From Diphasiastrum complanatum (lineage: Eukaryota > Streptophyta > Lycopodiopsida > Lycopodiales > Lycopodiaceae): 64,000 nucleotides of DNA. Positions 43,450 to 56,322 of the stretch are shown piece by piece (the first letter of the stretch is position 1; every line of letters starts with the position of its first letter). A program made the position numbers and the translations under genes. The DNA lies in the NCBI GenBank assembly GCA_029204225.1, contig CM055107.1, positions 22,884,178 to 22,948,177 of the forward strand, in the 5' to 3' direction. The notes below the pieces were generated by a model. The model had not been told where the DNA came from and made no database searches. It saw nothing but the letters and a program-made list of their open reading frames with translations.

Positions 43450-44552
43450 ATGACAAACCTTGGCTTGAAGGTACTCTATATCGAGACGAGTTTGAGGAGG
43501 CAAGCATGTGTCTACATTGTGAGGAACACCACTATAGACAAGATTTAACAGGAAACACTAGACCCACCATAGTGGTAAGGCATTTTCTCATCATACCCAG
43601 GATAAGTCATATGTCCAAGTAAATCCATAGCAGAGCTTATGACATGGCATTCGAGCAATCGTTCTTCCAATGACACTATGAAGATCTTTGTTGATTGTCC
43701 AGAATGGAAGCATGTGTATGCGACTTGGCGTGAGTTCAAGGATGAGCCTCACATTTGCATTTGGTGTTGGCGATGGATGGTGTGAATCCATTCAGATTGT
43801 GCTCCTCATCATGGTCTACTGGCCAGTTGTTCTTGTGAATTACAACATTCCTCTTTGGTTGAGTATCAAGAAGAAGCACTTAATGCTTGCCCTTCATACC
43901 CCAAAACAATACAAGAAAAAAAAATTGGACGTGTATCTTGATAGTTGAGCTGAAGATTTTGTGGAAAGGAGTTCAAGTGATTGATATTTCAAGGCCACAC
44001 AGATAAAGAAATTTTGTGGTGAAGGGGGTTTTTGATGTGGACAATGCATGACTTTTCTAGATATGGAGAGTGTTCTGGTAAGATATTGTTCCTATTTATT
44101 TTTAACATTGAATCTCATGTGTATTCACAAATTTTCTTTCGATTCAATCATTACACTCACAAAAGCGTCACTCACAACATCTATGAAAGATGGTTTTTGA
44201 GGGCCACACTCGATACCTTCCGCCCAATCACCCTCTACACGATGGACTTGTTGGTCAATGTCCCCATGCCATGAAGGTACATCATATATTTGGGCCGATT
44301 GTTATTTTTTCAACATTTACTCTCTTTGTGCTAACAATAATTTTGATTAAACTTGTGTGCTTGTTTTTTAATCTTGCAGACAAGTGATTGGATTCAAATT
44401 TGGAGATCCAATTAAGATTCAGGGTGCCTCCCTCCTTGTATGAGGAGGCTATCAATATTTCATGAACTTTCGTATTGGCCCGGATAATTGTCGACAAACC
44501 ATCTTTTGGATCAATGCATGTATTCAAAAATGTAGGGAGCATAATTTGGGAG
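43450..44552. other. No gene recognised
   Basis: Several short frames (for example 43688-43948 and 44032-44274) lack conserved motifs. Nothing here is supported as a gene. Confidence 0.4.
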
Positions 44553-44957
44553 TGTTAAATTTCCTGAAATTTGGACCATAAATAGATCTACAATTGATCC
44601 ACAAGAGGTGTTGGATGCTAGTTAGATTGATCATCCACAAATATAATCATTAGATCTTGATTTAGATGAAAAATATGCACTTAACTAGCAATAACAACAT
44701 GTAAATTGATCAATATAGGTGATGAGCGGCCTCACAAGTGTACACGAACCCTCCATTATTCACATGGATATGCACGATAGACCAATAATAGAGTGCCAAA
44801 TGGCAATTTTCAACTTGACTAGCTTTTCACTAGTTCACACACGTGTCAATGAAATAAATGCATCTAGGCCTAACATCCACATGTGGGAACATGCTCCACA
44901 TGTGTGGGATCAAGTTATGTACAATTTATCATAGATCAAAGCTAGAATTTGGCAATA
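44553..44957 (-). repeat. 3' LTR of copia remnant D
   Basis: In minus sense a GAGGAGGAG tract is followed by TATTGCCAAATTC; the terminal TG seems mutated or lost. The outer end TGTTAAATTTC (plus, 44553) and the following AGATCTAC, GATCCACAAGAG blocks resemble the LTR at 24645-25331. It contains CACACGTGTC (44837-44846). Confidence 0.6.
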
Positions 44958-45915
44958 CTCCTCCTCAAAATCTAGCTTGGCAAATCTAGTGTACATCTAT
45001 CTACAACACCAAGTGCATATCTCAACTTCATAAATGAGTCCTTTGGAATGATTTAGTCAAAATATCAGCAACACATTCAGATGATGACACATGATGGAGC
45101 TTGATCTACTTGGCTTGCACCTTCTCCCTTACAAAATGGTGTGCAATCTCGATATGCTTGGTTCGATCATGGAAGATAGGATTGGTGGCAAGTTGTTGTG
45201 ATGCTTGATTATCACAATAAATGCATGGAATCTCCTCGGCCTTGATCACATGAAGCTCCTCCAAAGTCTCTTGAGCCATAGGATCTCCTTGGTGGTTGTT
45301 GTCAATCCCTTATAATCGGATTCAGTTGAGGATAGAGAGATGGTATCTTGCTTTTTTGAAAGCCAAGATATAACTCCTCCACATAAGAATGTAGCAAAAG
45401 CACTTACGGAATTTTCTATCCTTCTTATCACTTGCAAAATCTGAGTCCGAGTATGCTCTCAAACACAAGCTAGCCCCTTGATAGATAATGCCAAAATTCC
45501 TTATAATTGAGATGTACCTTAACACTCTTTTGACACTTTTCCAATGACATACTAAAGGACATTGCATATATTGCTTGCTTGCTTAGATCAAGTCTAGTGA
45601 TTGTCAAATAGATCAAGGAGCCAATAAGTTTTCTATAGAGTGTGATGACCTCAAATGATGCTTCATCACCATCAATAGAAACTTTCACAACTTGCTCCAT
45701 AGGATTTTAAATTCCTATACAATCTTTCATTCCAAAATTTTCTAAGATGGAAGTAGCATACTTTGATTGATAAATGAAAGTGAAATCATTGCTTCTAGAG
45801 ACTTCTATACCAAGTATGAACTTAAGAAGTCCTACATCTACCATCTTGAATTCACTAGACAAGGTTATCTTGACATCTCGTATGCCATTAAGATCAACTG
45901 GAGAGGTCCATAGAC
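44958..45915 (-). pseudogene. Copia RT C-terminus and RNase H remnant (element D)
   Basis: In minus order: FKMVDVGLLKFILGIEVSRS and the SKYATSILENFGMKDC segment of the RT end (45860-45730), then YRKLIGSLIYLTITRLDLS, then RNase H pieces FGIIYQGASLCLRAYSDSDF, SWLSKKQDTISLSSTESDY, KEILWLKRLWRS, and finally KHIEI-HHFVREKVQAK (about 45150). The YVDD catalytic region is upstream and missing. At least three frame changes. Confidence 0.8.
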
Positions 45916-48900
45916 ATCCAGTTCAAATTTCAATTTAGGAATTTCTGATTTATTTGAGAAGTACTTGTCCCTTTTATTATATAAATGTCTACTTGAGTTG
46001 CTGTGAAGAGGCAAGGTCATATTTTCACTTAGTATTGCTAGGAAGATCAGTTTATATAAACACTCTAGTGAAACTTCACCTTAAGCAATTTTCTAATTTT
46101 CTGATCAATTGGTTCTACCAAGTTATAATTAATCGATTTTTTCTCAACTTCAGACTTGGTTGGAGAGTAGATTCATTAAGTTTGCACCCTCATACATTCA
46201 TACATCCAAAGAAATCAAAGAAACAAGTAACAAATAATGGACGATAAAAAAGAAAAAGAAACTTGTCGTTCACAAAGAAAGGAGTAGCAAGAGCTAGGAA
46301 ACATGAGCCATTTGGCTCTCTGACAACAATGCCAAATGTAGCGAGATTTTTCCCATGAGGAGAAAAGCCAAGTTTCGTGTAGTATAATTGTTTGGAGTCC
46401 ATTTCAATGGAGAGCCTTGAAGAAGGACCTCGTTTTGACACTAACACAAGTAGTATTTCCATAATATAATAACCGCGATCCACACATATCTAACTTTATC
46501 CACACACAAACCCACACATCTACCATCTAATAACTACCACTAATCAACAACATAAGTCACCAAACACTAACCAACTAGTTATCCACAAAAGATTAAGCAT
46601 GTAAAACAATCTATAGTAGCTACAATAATACTCCTATAATACAAATGAAGTTAGAAGTACAAAAGCAAGATTAAAATAACTTTATACCAAAATAGAATAG
46701 TTGAGGATCCAAGATGACATCATTTGCTTCTCATACATTAAGAAAAAAATTTACCAAGAAAAGAGTTCTACTTATAGTAGAATGAGACCCTTTGAAAACT
46801 TTAAAAATCTTTTAAGTTCAACTCGACTTTTAATAATTTAAAAGTCTAAGTTTAATCTTGTAACTTTCTAAAAAATGTTTTATTTGTCCCATACTAACTA
46901 GTTGGCATTGCAAGTTGGGCTTATACATGTAGAATGCCATATTTGGGCCTTTTGCTAGAACATTAAAGATTGACACTTCAATTATACATGTAGGATGCCA
47001 TACTTGGGCCTTTCTTATTTTAAAAATGTGATAATTTTATAGGCTATTTTGAGCAAGATGCAACTTTCTTGAGTATTCTTGCAATCCAGTGAAATGCTCC
47101 TTGAGCCTCGTATTTCAGCTCTGCACAAATTTTCACGCTTACTAGTATGTAAATGTCGATTTTCAAATGTTTCCAAATATTGGGAGGGAAATATTTCGAC
47201 GTTTCAAGAGTAACATTTAATTGTGGTTACGGACCAAAGACACTTTGAATGTGACTACAATAAGTTAGATTTGTTTGCATTTAAAGTTGTTTAGATAGAT
47301 GCATAAAGAAGTTAAAAAAATGGTATATTATTAACTTTTTGTTATTTTTCTCTCCTACATTCTATTTGTTATACGGCCTTTTTCGGGCTCATATTTTTTT
47401 AATTGAGTGCACATTGTGCTGTCCAAATGGACAAACGTGTCATGAAAATAATTTAGATTTAGTCTAGTAAAATTTTTAAAAATGCGATTGAATTGTATTT
47501 CAATTTTGTCAGATGAATTTCAAGAGGTCGATATGATGGGATTTAATGAAGATGATGTTGCTCCTCTTTGCAAAGAGCATCAACCACCTAGTAGTGGAAG
47601 TGTAGGTAATTAGGGTGATTAAGTAGAGATTGTGGAACACGAGCATAATGTATAGATGTAGTTACTCAAGATGATGCAGTTGTTGCTCAATAGATACAAA
47701 CAGTGGCAAAGTAGCTACTCCTGATCCAAATGATTGACTTGAAAATTTCTTATTTTGATTAAAAGATATTTACGAAAATGATTTATATAGACATTTTTTA
47801 CTCTTTCGAAAAATGATTGCCTTTGTTACAAATTTAAAATTTTCTCTTTTAAAATCAGATTTTATAGTTTTTCTTTTTTTTGTGTTATTTAACGTGATTA
47901 GTATTATATTATATTGAAGTACTAAGTCTTAATAAAAAAAAAAATTGTAATATTTTTTTAGTGCTAAAATTGTAAGAATGAAGTGCAAAGAAGATTTTGG
48001 AAGAAATGTTGATTTTGTTTTTTGTTTTTGCAAAAATCTTAAACTTTGCACAATTTTAAATGTATCTATTTAATTAGTCATTGTTCATAAGAACAAATTG
48101 CACAAATTTTATTTTTGTGATTTTTAATCATTTTAGTGCATGATATGATATTACAATAGCTCGCATCACTCATATTAAATTAAAAACATTTGAAAAATAA
48201 AGCGGTTTAGAAAAAAAATCAATTTTGGAATTTAAGACTCAAAATTTAGGTGAATTACCTGAAAATCATAACGGCCTTTAGAAAACGAGTCTCTCTGCCA
48301 TTTATCTTTCAATTTTTTTTGTCTATTGTGGATGTTAATGTGTCTGTGAATTTAATCTTTATAACTGCACTTGGTTCTTGAATGAAATCATTGATCTCAT
48401 GGCTATCCAAGACGTTTCAAAGATCAATGGTAGGCATGTTGCCACGTAGACTACTGACAAGTTTGCAAGCAAGCCTCATAAAACTATTTCAAATATCAAG
48501 CTTTCAAAATTTGTAGCAAAATTGTGATGGGAAAGGGTGCATAACAATTGACTTTCTTGTTTAAGTAATCATTTGACCTATGAATTCGGATGAAGGGGAA
48601 AAGGCCTTTGAAAGGGTTTTGAAAGCTCCAAAAAGCACACATGAGATTCAATCCTTTAGCAAGAGGCTATATTATTGGGGACCTACTATGCAAGGACATA
48701 AAAAACTACAATATTAGGAACTTAACATCAATGCTCATGTTCCTTCTTTTGTTTTCAATTATTTTCATCCCATTTCTCCTCATGACCAATTTTATCTTTT
48801 CTCGACATTCAACTTCCATTAATTCCCTATTAAAATTTGACAACGAGAGAGTGAATCAACAATTCATTTCTTGTAGCTTTCAGAATTGGATGATTGATTT

Positions 48901-49861
48901 CAAATTCAATTGGTTGGTTGATGGGGACTTTGCTGATTTTTCATGAGTAGGGATTACCATGCAAGAAGTGGCCAATGGAACTTGTAATCTTTATTGTTGA
49001 TGGATTATGCCCATTCTTCATAAGCGTTGCTTACCGTGCAACAATCAGTACCCCCTAGTTGGAGCCGAGTCCAAGGTGCAAGGGTAGTGGAGCTGAGTCC
49101 AAGGTGCAAGGATTTTGCACAAACTCCGAGTGGGTGTTGTGGGCATATACATGGATGTGATGGTGTTGAAGGAAATATATAGAATGGATGAGAGTGATGT
49201 AGGCCTCCACCATGCCATGTGCTGAAAATAAGTGGAGGTGTGGTGGGGGGAATAAGTTGATGTTATTTAAAGTTACAACGTGGTGATGAATGCAAAGAAA
49301 CGAATCATTTACTATCAATAGAGCTACATACATGAACAAATAAACAAAGAAGCTATATATTGACGACGACATGCAATAACGACGAATGACATGGCACGTC
49401 TTCAACATTCCGCGTTCTTTTTACTCAGTCTTCCTCTTCTTACTACTCCTCTGCGCTGTGGCGTTGCTTCTTCGTCCTTGGTAAAGCCTGGTCTTTCCTC
49501 GAGAGCATCACACTCCACGCGTAATGCAAAGCCAGCTTCACCTGCCCACATACATGATCACTATAATAACATTGTTTGAAGCAATTCAAGTAACCATTAC
49601 TGCTTGCATCTGTGATTGCAAGCCTATACACTGCAGGTCCCATATTTGTTTTTCTGTAGCAAGCTTGGTAGTCTCTGGACTTTGAAGTGGGCTTTGTGGT
49701 TTGCCTTGCTGATGCGGTGTTATACGGTGTTGAGAAAATCTTTAGAGTTTGATGTTATAAGTGTTCAATCAGCAGAATTAAGCAGTGCCTGTGTGGCGAT
49801 TGTTCGGCAGAAATTATATAGCTTTTGTGGAATCTGTTGGATCTGATAGCAGCAGCTCAAA
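45916..49861. other. AT-rich intergenic DNA upstream of the tetraspanin gene
   Basis: No domain, LTR pair or RNA gene found. 46500-48640 is markedly AT-rich with short open frames. A short tandem doublet (GAGTCCAAGGTGCAAGG) lies at about 49067-49111. The tetraspanin promoter is expected in the last few hundred bases, but I could not place a TATA box with confidence. Confidence 0.45.
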
Positions 49862-50780
49862 ATGGGTCTCAGCAACTACCTGACCGGAATATTGAACTTT
49901 GTGACAATGGCGTTGTCTTTACCAATAATTGGAGTAGGTATCTGGCTTGCGCATAAGCACAACACAGACTGTGTTCGATTCCTGCAATGGCCAGTCATTA
50001 TAATCGGTGTCTTCATTCTACTCGTATCTTTGGCTGGATTCATTGGCGGATGCTTCCGAGTGACGTGCCTCCTCTGGGTTTATCTGTTCGTCATGTTCCT
50101 GCTGATCCTGCTGCTGCTTTGTTTTACCGTGTTTGCGTTCGTGGTCACCAATCCTGGAGCGGGGCGTGCTTTAGCGGGCAGAGGATTCAAGGAATACAGA
50201 TTGCAGGACTATTCTACTTGGCTGCAAAAAAGAGTAGACAATAGCAAAAACTGGGATCGCATTAAGAGCTGTCTCATGGATGCAAAAGTTTGTAGCGACT
50301 TGAATAATGAATTCCCCACTGCAGATGCATTCAACCAGGCTCACTTATCTCCTACTCAGGTATTTTGAGACTTCGATCGCTCAATGTAAGAGAGAAACAG
50401 ATCCTTCTCTGGCTTTCTCAGAAGTGGACGTTCTTGAATTTATAACTAATTTTGTTTCGGGTTTTTTTTGGCTGCAGTCTGGATGTTGCAAACCTCCTCA
50501 GTCATGTGGCTATACCTTCGTGAATGCAACTATTTGGGATAATCCAACCACATCATCGGCAGATACTGACTGCTCCGTCTGGAATAATCAACAGCTTTGT
50601 TTTGACTGCAATTCGTGCCGAGCCGGCGTCCTGCAAAACATAAAGCAGGATTGGCGCAAGGTTGCGGCGGTAAACATTGTGATGTTTATCTTTTTCGTTG
50701 TGGTATATTCCATAGGCTGCTGCGCCTTCAGAAACTCCCGGAGGGAGCGTACTCCCTTTTACGGCAAGCCATACGTGTGA
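49862..50780 (+). CDS. Tetraspanin family protein (two exons)
   Basis: Tetraspanins are four-helix membrane proteins that organise plasma-membrane microdomains. Exon 1 (49862-50359) encodes 166 residues, MGLSNYLTGILNFVTMALSL onward; CAG/GTATTT is the donor and TTTTGGCTGCAG the acceptor, so exon 2 (50478-50780) starts at TCT and encodes 100 residues to TGA. Total 266, normal for plant tetraspanins. Helices: about 8-30, 43-66, 72-97 and, after the large loop, about 230-253. The plant large-loop signature GCCKPPQSCGY starts at residue 168, straight after the splice junction, with further loop Cys in DCSVWNNQQLCFDCNSC. The C-tail is short (RNSRRERTPFYGKPYV). Reading through the 118-bp intron would hit a stop seven bases in. 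No damage is seen. Which plant TET subgroup it belongs to is not resolved. Confidence 0.95.
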
Positions 50781-52730
50781 TGCAACATATTAAATATTAG
50801 CTGTTGAGATTATTCAACTTAAGGATGAACATGCAACAACATTATACTACAGGTTTCATCTGATGTTTTATCCGCAGCAAGTTTGCAAATCTGCGATCGT
50901 TATTTCTTGCAGGTGCCAGGTGATTTGTGGACCAAAAAGACATCAGATCTGAATACATTGAACTTGCTTTGGAATGTACTGTATCTAGAATAGCGATAAA
51001 CCTCCGTACCTTCATTCATCATCTCGCATTTTAGATTTTCAGTTTCCATCAAAGGACATGATAAGCTAGAAACAGAAATTTGCGTCACTGAGAGGTTGAA
51101 GATCGAAGGATCTCACCTCTTTCGTTGTAAGGCCATTCAGAAGATTTCATTTTAACTAACTTTGAAGTACAAGCAAATGTAGCCTGATTGAGATGATGAA
51201 TTTTCAGGTCTTGGAAGGACTTCTATGCATGAGAAGTTTTCGGGAAAAACCCATTGTTGATTTGGTACCCTTTGTATTTTTTTTTGGGTACATTTCAGAT
51301 ATCTGCATATTTCTGTGTTGCGGAAGGTTACTAAAGCTGTGTAGCTGAATATCACTAGCTTACCCGTTGACTATAAGTGTTGAGGGCGCAAACTTCACAG
51401 TAATAATGCAACTATTGCTCTGTAGGCTTGTTGATTGAGACTTGTCTTCTGAATGCTGAATCTTGAATAATAGACGCTGAGTGCTCACCGTTTAAAATGC
51501 TTAGTCCTTATAACTTACACTTTAAGACGATCCAAATTTGAAGAGCTCTTCATAATGTTAAACGTAGTAGTAGATACCCGATAAGTCATAACAAGACACC
51601 TAATAATCGAACCGTAGATGATTTTCATGACTCACAACTTAGGAGGGTTAACGAGCTCTTCAAAAATGGTTTGAAACAAAATAGTAGGAACCCATGGCAA
51701 GACACATCAATTGTCACACTTACACAATTAGCTCTAATGTGGACCCTCTAACATTTTTAAGAGATCGTTAAACACTAAGTCTTGTTGGTAGATCCCCTAG
51801 ACACTCGAATAAATCATATGGATCAGTCGATATAGGAGAGATGTGTGTCTTGTGCATTGATTTGGTGTAAATTGAATCATATTTTGTGTAAACCTAGATA
51901 ACGCATTGGAGATGTTTGTGAGTTGATTCATTGAAGACTATGTTAAAAGCGAATGTCTTAAAGAACAACTTTGTGACCAAAAAAAAAGATTGCCCTAATT
52001 TTGAAATGACCTCAATTAATCAAACTTATTCGTACTTCAAATTGTGATTGATGTAAACATTGTATCAAGCTCTAGTATTGGAAGACCTCAGGACTTCACT
52101 CCATATTGACAGCACAATATTGATTCAACGGATGATGAAATGGTGACATAAATTTTAACCCATGCACTACCCTTAGATATCAATAGGTAATTCCCACCTC
52201 TACTAATCCATACACTAACCGTCCACTAGACATGGTCAACTCTAACTATAGTATAGTGGCCCCTGCATGCTCTAAAGTAGACTATAACTCAAGTCATGGT
52301 ACACTAATATAGTCATAGTGGCGCCTACATGCACTAAAGTTGACTATAACTCAAGTCATGGTACACTAATATAGTCGTAGTGGCACCTACATGCACTAAA
52401 GTTGACTATAACTCAAGTCATGGTACACTAGGCCACACTATATTCCTACTAGATCTCACTCAACTCCTTTAACCTCTTCTAGGTCACACCCAACCTAAGG
52501 CTAGTTGCTAACAAACAAGGATTGACTAGGAACATAACATGTTTATTCCCTTAAAGATATTTCTACCCTCATGAATGGAAGTATTAGGATAAAATCTTGT
52601 AAGGCTTTCAAACCTTTCACAAGAGTGATCTATCTTCTAATCTACATTTCCAATGAGCTAAGTACTTATAAACTAAACAATTTCTCAACCTTTTTTCATA
52701 TCTAGCACATTCTCTTGCTTCAAAGGTACA

Positions 52731-52732
<2 letters not shown>
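50781..52732. other. Tetraspanin 3' flank and intergenic DNA; no further gene
   Basis: The 3' UTR lies near 50781-50900 but no poly(A) signal is certain. Beyond it only short frames occur. The one structured feature is the 62-bp tandem repeat at 52254-52438. Confidence 0.5.
52254..52438. repeat. Three tandem copies of a 62-bp unit
   Basis: TAGTGGC starts at 52254, 52316 and 52378, each followed by CTACATGCACTAAAGT-type sequence and CTCAAGTCATGGTACACTA. The copies differ at few positions; the first is the most diverged. Confidence 0.9.

Positions 52733-52806
<74 letters not shown>
52733..52806. repeat. (GT)37 microsatellite
   Basis: An uninterrupted GT/TG run of 74 bases, ending 3 bases before the possible Helitron end at 52810. 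Confidence 0.97.
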
Positions 52807-52808
<2 letters not shown>

Positions 52809-52809
52809 A

Positions 52810-52842
52810 CTAATAAAGAGTGCCCGTCATTGATGGGCACTT
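52810..52842 (-). other. Possible Helitron 3' terminus (hairpin plus TTAG)
   Basis: On the minus strand, just after the helicase remnant, a 7-bp stem AGTGCCC/GGGCACT (52841-52835 with 52825-52819) with a 9-base loop is followed five bases later by TTAG and then T. Helitrons end in a hairpin a few bases before CTRR and insert before T. TTAG would be a one-base variant of CTAG. The call is inferred from structure and context. Confidence 0.45.
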
Positions 52843-53947
52843 ATGAATACACAATGTTCTGAGTGTACCTCGCCACTCCATCCACATCTGTAAATTGATT
52901 GTCCTTGGCAGTAATCAGCACACAAAAACTTGCTGCATTTCGCACTTTCAAAAGTGCAACATATAGCTGCCCATGAGTAAACACATGCCGAGGCAAATAC
53001 AATCCAATCGTGTCCAGTTTGCCCTTGTGCTTTGTTTACTTTCAAGGCAAATGCTGCTCTGATAGGAAACTGGACCCTCTACAATTCAAACGGTATGTTC
53101 GAATCGCTTGGCACTATAGGGATACGTTGAATAAGGACTCTACTCCGTATATTCTTCTCGGTCACTATTTTTGCCTCTATGACCTGTCTACCCAATCTGA
53201 GGATGATCAACCTTGTGCCATTGCACAATCCCTTGTGCGATGCTATCGATCATAACAACATCACAATCATCCCAATCTTCAGCACCAACTTATGTGGAGG
53301 ACACCCATTGGTTGCAGGTTGTTTAAATACTCTATAGGGTGGACATTAGAGCCCTCACACTCAACAACACTATCAGCACTATAAAAAATGGAAACGTCAC
53401 CTGGAAGCTGCTCAACAACCCTCGCATTGATCTCATCCACGTCTTTGTTCAATGGGGTCAATACTGCACGACTCCTCAAAAACTCAACATCCTTAAAATA
53501 TCATGCAACATCAGGAAATGTGAATGAAATCAATTCGCCCACATCACGCGTCCTTAGGCACATGCCCTCTGGCAGAGAAATAAGGTCCAAATTGCGATGC
53601 ACGAATGTGGGCTCATGACCATCTCCCACACTCTACAAATAATCTGCAAACCTCAACTGCTCATCCTTATCGCCACCCTCCACGCCCATAATGCACATGT
53701 TCTTTGTCAATTTGTGCACCTCCATGTGTTTCCACAAACACAAACACTTCAGTGAAACGTTGACAATCTTCACCCGACTACCACATGGTACCATTGGTAG
53801 AATCTTTCGAACATCACCCCCGAAAACAACTGGAATGTCAAAAATTGTGAACTCCTGCAACTTTGTCGTGACATGAAGTGAAGCGACACAAAGAAAAGGA
53901 CGAATGGCGAACAATTCACGAAAGTCAACGTACCTTAAAAACCCCAA
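52830..53947 (-). pseudogene. PIF1-type helicase remnant, probably Helitron-derived
   Basis: In minus order: PVVFGGDVRKILPMVPCGSR and IVNVSLKCLCLWKHMEVHKL with LTKNM (53830-53690), which matches the 'VVFGGDFRQILPVVPRG' motif of PIF1-like helicases; then LTPLNKDVDEINARVVEQLPG and YSADSVVE (53470-53330); then KIGMIVMLL, NGTRLII; then FPIRAAFALKVNKAQGQT (about 53070-53015, the late helicase motif), and a shifted LYLPRHVFTHGQLYVAL. An in-frame stop follows the MIVMLL motif, another precedes RVQFPIRA, and a frameshift lies at the AQGQT motif. The Walker A half, Rep domain and most of the N-terminus are absent. PIF1 domains like this are found in plant Helitrons and in host PIF1 genes; the damage favours the former. 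Confidence 0.85.
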
Positions 53948-54099
53948 GACACGAAGCGAAGCAAAACTCGAAGGTCAAATGATTCACGAAAGCCAAACAT
54001 GCCTCCAAGACCAAAAGACACGACATGACACGAAACGAAAAGAAAACGAAGAAAAATCTTTCGCGCTGCTAGCTGCTAGCTCAATGGCATGGAGTCTTA

Positions 54100-54529
54100 A
54101 ACTTCACGCTCAGCTGAAACAGTTAGCAATAACAGAGAATAACTAACTAGTTGATTAGCGTTAACTCTCTTGCAGTTCTTTGTTTAGCTATCTTGTAAAC
54201 TCCATAGTGGAGATATAAACAAAATTCTAGATCAACAAATACACACTTAGAGGAGTGCGAGAGTAGAGTAGAAAGAGAAAAAGAATAAAAAAAATAGAGA
54301 AAACAAAGTAGTTGTGCATGAAAGTCTGCCAACGAGCAGAACCTAGCAAAAGAGCAGAGTGTCAGGCCGCCAACGAGCGAGACACTGATTGCTTGATTAC
54401 TAGGAAGATTTTTGTTCTGTGATCCGTAGTCATGTCTAGGATCTTGCAGGCTTCCACATTAAGAAAATTCAAAAGAAACAAATCCGTTCGCGAAACAAAT
54501 CCGTTCGTGAAACAAACCAGTTCGCAACA
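54100..54529 (+). repeat. Copia B copy 1, LTR (5' edge uncertain)
   Basis: The right edge TTCGCAACA is fixed by the primer site at 54530. A TATA box (TATAAA, 54214-54219) is present. The last 60 bases hold a short repeat of GAAACAAATCCGTTCG; the copy at 56323-56389 has one unit fewer. The left edge could not be set, as no full second LTR is in the window. Confidence 0.6.
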
Positions 54530-54542
54530 TGGTATCAGAGCC
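54530..54542 (+). other. Primer binding site, copia B copy 1
   Basis: TGGTATCAGAGCC directly after the LTR. The matching site in copy 2 is TGGTATTAGAGCC at 56390-56402. Confidence 0.9.
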
Positions 54543-56322
54543 CTCAGGTTACCACAAAATGTTATCAAAAGCAATGAGGCTATCGCTATTGATATCTGAA
54601 CAGTGATTTTCTAGGCAAAACAATATGGCTGCAATGATCCAGAAAAGAATAGCAATCAGTCTTGATGGCGCAAACTACAGAATATGGAAATTCAAAATCA
54701 AAATACTTCTGAAGGGCGAAGGCATATGGTCGGTGACCGAACTCTCAGAGGTGCAACCTCCAGAGGGAGACCCGAGAAGAGCTGAATGGATCAGAAAGGA
54801 TCATTGTTTCGTCCATCAACGAAAATCTACTCATGCAGATTGAAGACTGCAAGAGCAGCCATGCAGCATGGGAAAGATTAAAATAGAAGTACGAAGTGAG
54901 GACTGCAGCTTCAGTGATGCATCTTCACAATCAGCTACAATCCATACGATGGGACGGCAACTAGTTGGATCAGCATGTTGAGAAGATCAGAACGATCTTC
55001 GCTCAACTTGCTGCATCAGGACAGGAGCACCAGGTTCCAACACCACAATAGCTGTTGCACTTCATGAAGTCTCTACCTACGTCCTATCAGCTGCTGACAA
55101 TGCACATACTGAGTCTACCAGATATGACATTTGACAAAGCAATCAGTCTTGTCGCTGATCAGAGTCTGACGAGGGACGAAGGAGAAGGAAACAATGATCA
55201 AGAGAAAGCACTCTTCACGAAAGGAAAGAAGAAGAACAAGAAAAAACCCAGATTCGACAAGACAAAGTCTTCAAATCAACAATCTTCTTCCTGTGATCAC
55301 TGTCACAAACCATGATACACAGCCAACAAATGTTGATTTAATCCTACAATACCTTGCATGCACTACAAGAAGAAGGGCCATTCTATATATGATTGCAGAT
55401 TCAACCCAAAAACAAAGAACAAAGCTGAGAAAACAAATGTTGTGGAGTCATCAAAAGATGCAGATAGAGGTGATGAAGCCTTCACAATATTTGATGAAGC
55501 TTCAATGAGCTACACTTAACAAGACTATGTCGTAGTAATTGATTCAAGAGCAACATCACACATCACCTGCAACAAGAAAATCTTGATCGACTTCATAGAA
55601 CTTGAAAACAACAGAGCAATGATTATAGGTGATGGGAGCAGACATGATGTCAAAGGCATTGGGGCTCTACAACTGCAAACACTGTCAGATCAAGCAGAGC
55701 TGCCAGGAGCACTCTACGTACCTTCATTGAGAAAAGATCTACTATTAGTCTCCAACATGATAGATCTTGGAATTCGAGTTTTATTCGATGGCAATACATG
55801 CCGCATAATCAAGAAAACGACAAACAAGTTGTTGATGGTTGGATGCAGAGAAGGAAATCTCTACCAAGCCAAGATAATCAGCAATTCTGATAGCATAATA
55901 AATGCATCAAACAATGAAGATCAGCTCTGACACAGGAGAATGTATCATCTGAACATGAGGAGCCTGTATGACATGTGCAAGAAAGACATAGTCACAGGTC
56001 TGAAGATATCAAGACCCGATACTGAGTTCTGTGAAGCCTATCAGAAAGGCAAACAGCATCGGAATCCATTCACACATGAGGGAAGAATAGCCAAAGAAGT
56101 TCTTGAGCTCATCCACTCAGATGTCTATGGATCAATGAAAATGGATTCGCTCTCAAGATCGAGGTATTTCCTGACGTTCATAGATGATTACAACCGGATG
56201 ACTACGATCTACTACCTGAAGAAAAATTCTAAAGTGTTTGACTCTTTCAAGAAGTTCATGGCATTTGTAGAGCAACACAGCTCAAAGAAGATTCAGATCA
56301 TCAGATTTGGCAATGGGATCCT
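54530..56322 (+). mobile_element. Copia B copy 1 internal region (gag to integrase), truncated
   Basis: gag starts at 54625 (ISLDGANYRIWKFKIKILLK), then breaks; after stops it continues as HFMKSLPTSYQLLTMHI and a Lys-rich linker (55055-55315), a damaged double zinc-knuckle region (SSCDHCHKP then KKKGHSIYDC), a protease whose DSGATSH site reads DSRATSH (about 55544), GALYVPSLRKDLLLVSNM (55583-55930), then pre-integrase RMYHLNMRSLYDMCKK and integrase LELIHSDVYGSMKMDSL, FLTFIDDYNRMTTIYY (55940-56326). It ends at FGNG, inside the integrase core, where copy 2's LTR tail begins. The altered protease site and several stops mark it as dead. Confidence 0.85.

Noticed and set aside
46190-46483. Minus-strand 97-codon frame
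   Set aside because: No domain, no splice partner, and AT-rich surroundings; left out as a gene.
50307-50780. Tetraspanin second frame starting at MNSPLQMHST
   Set aside because: Its 5' part is exon 1 in another frame plus intron; the spliced model gives the family signature at the junction.
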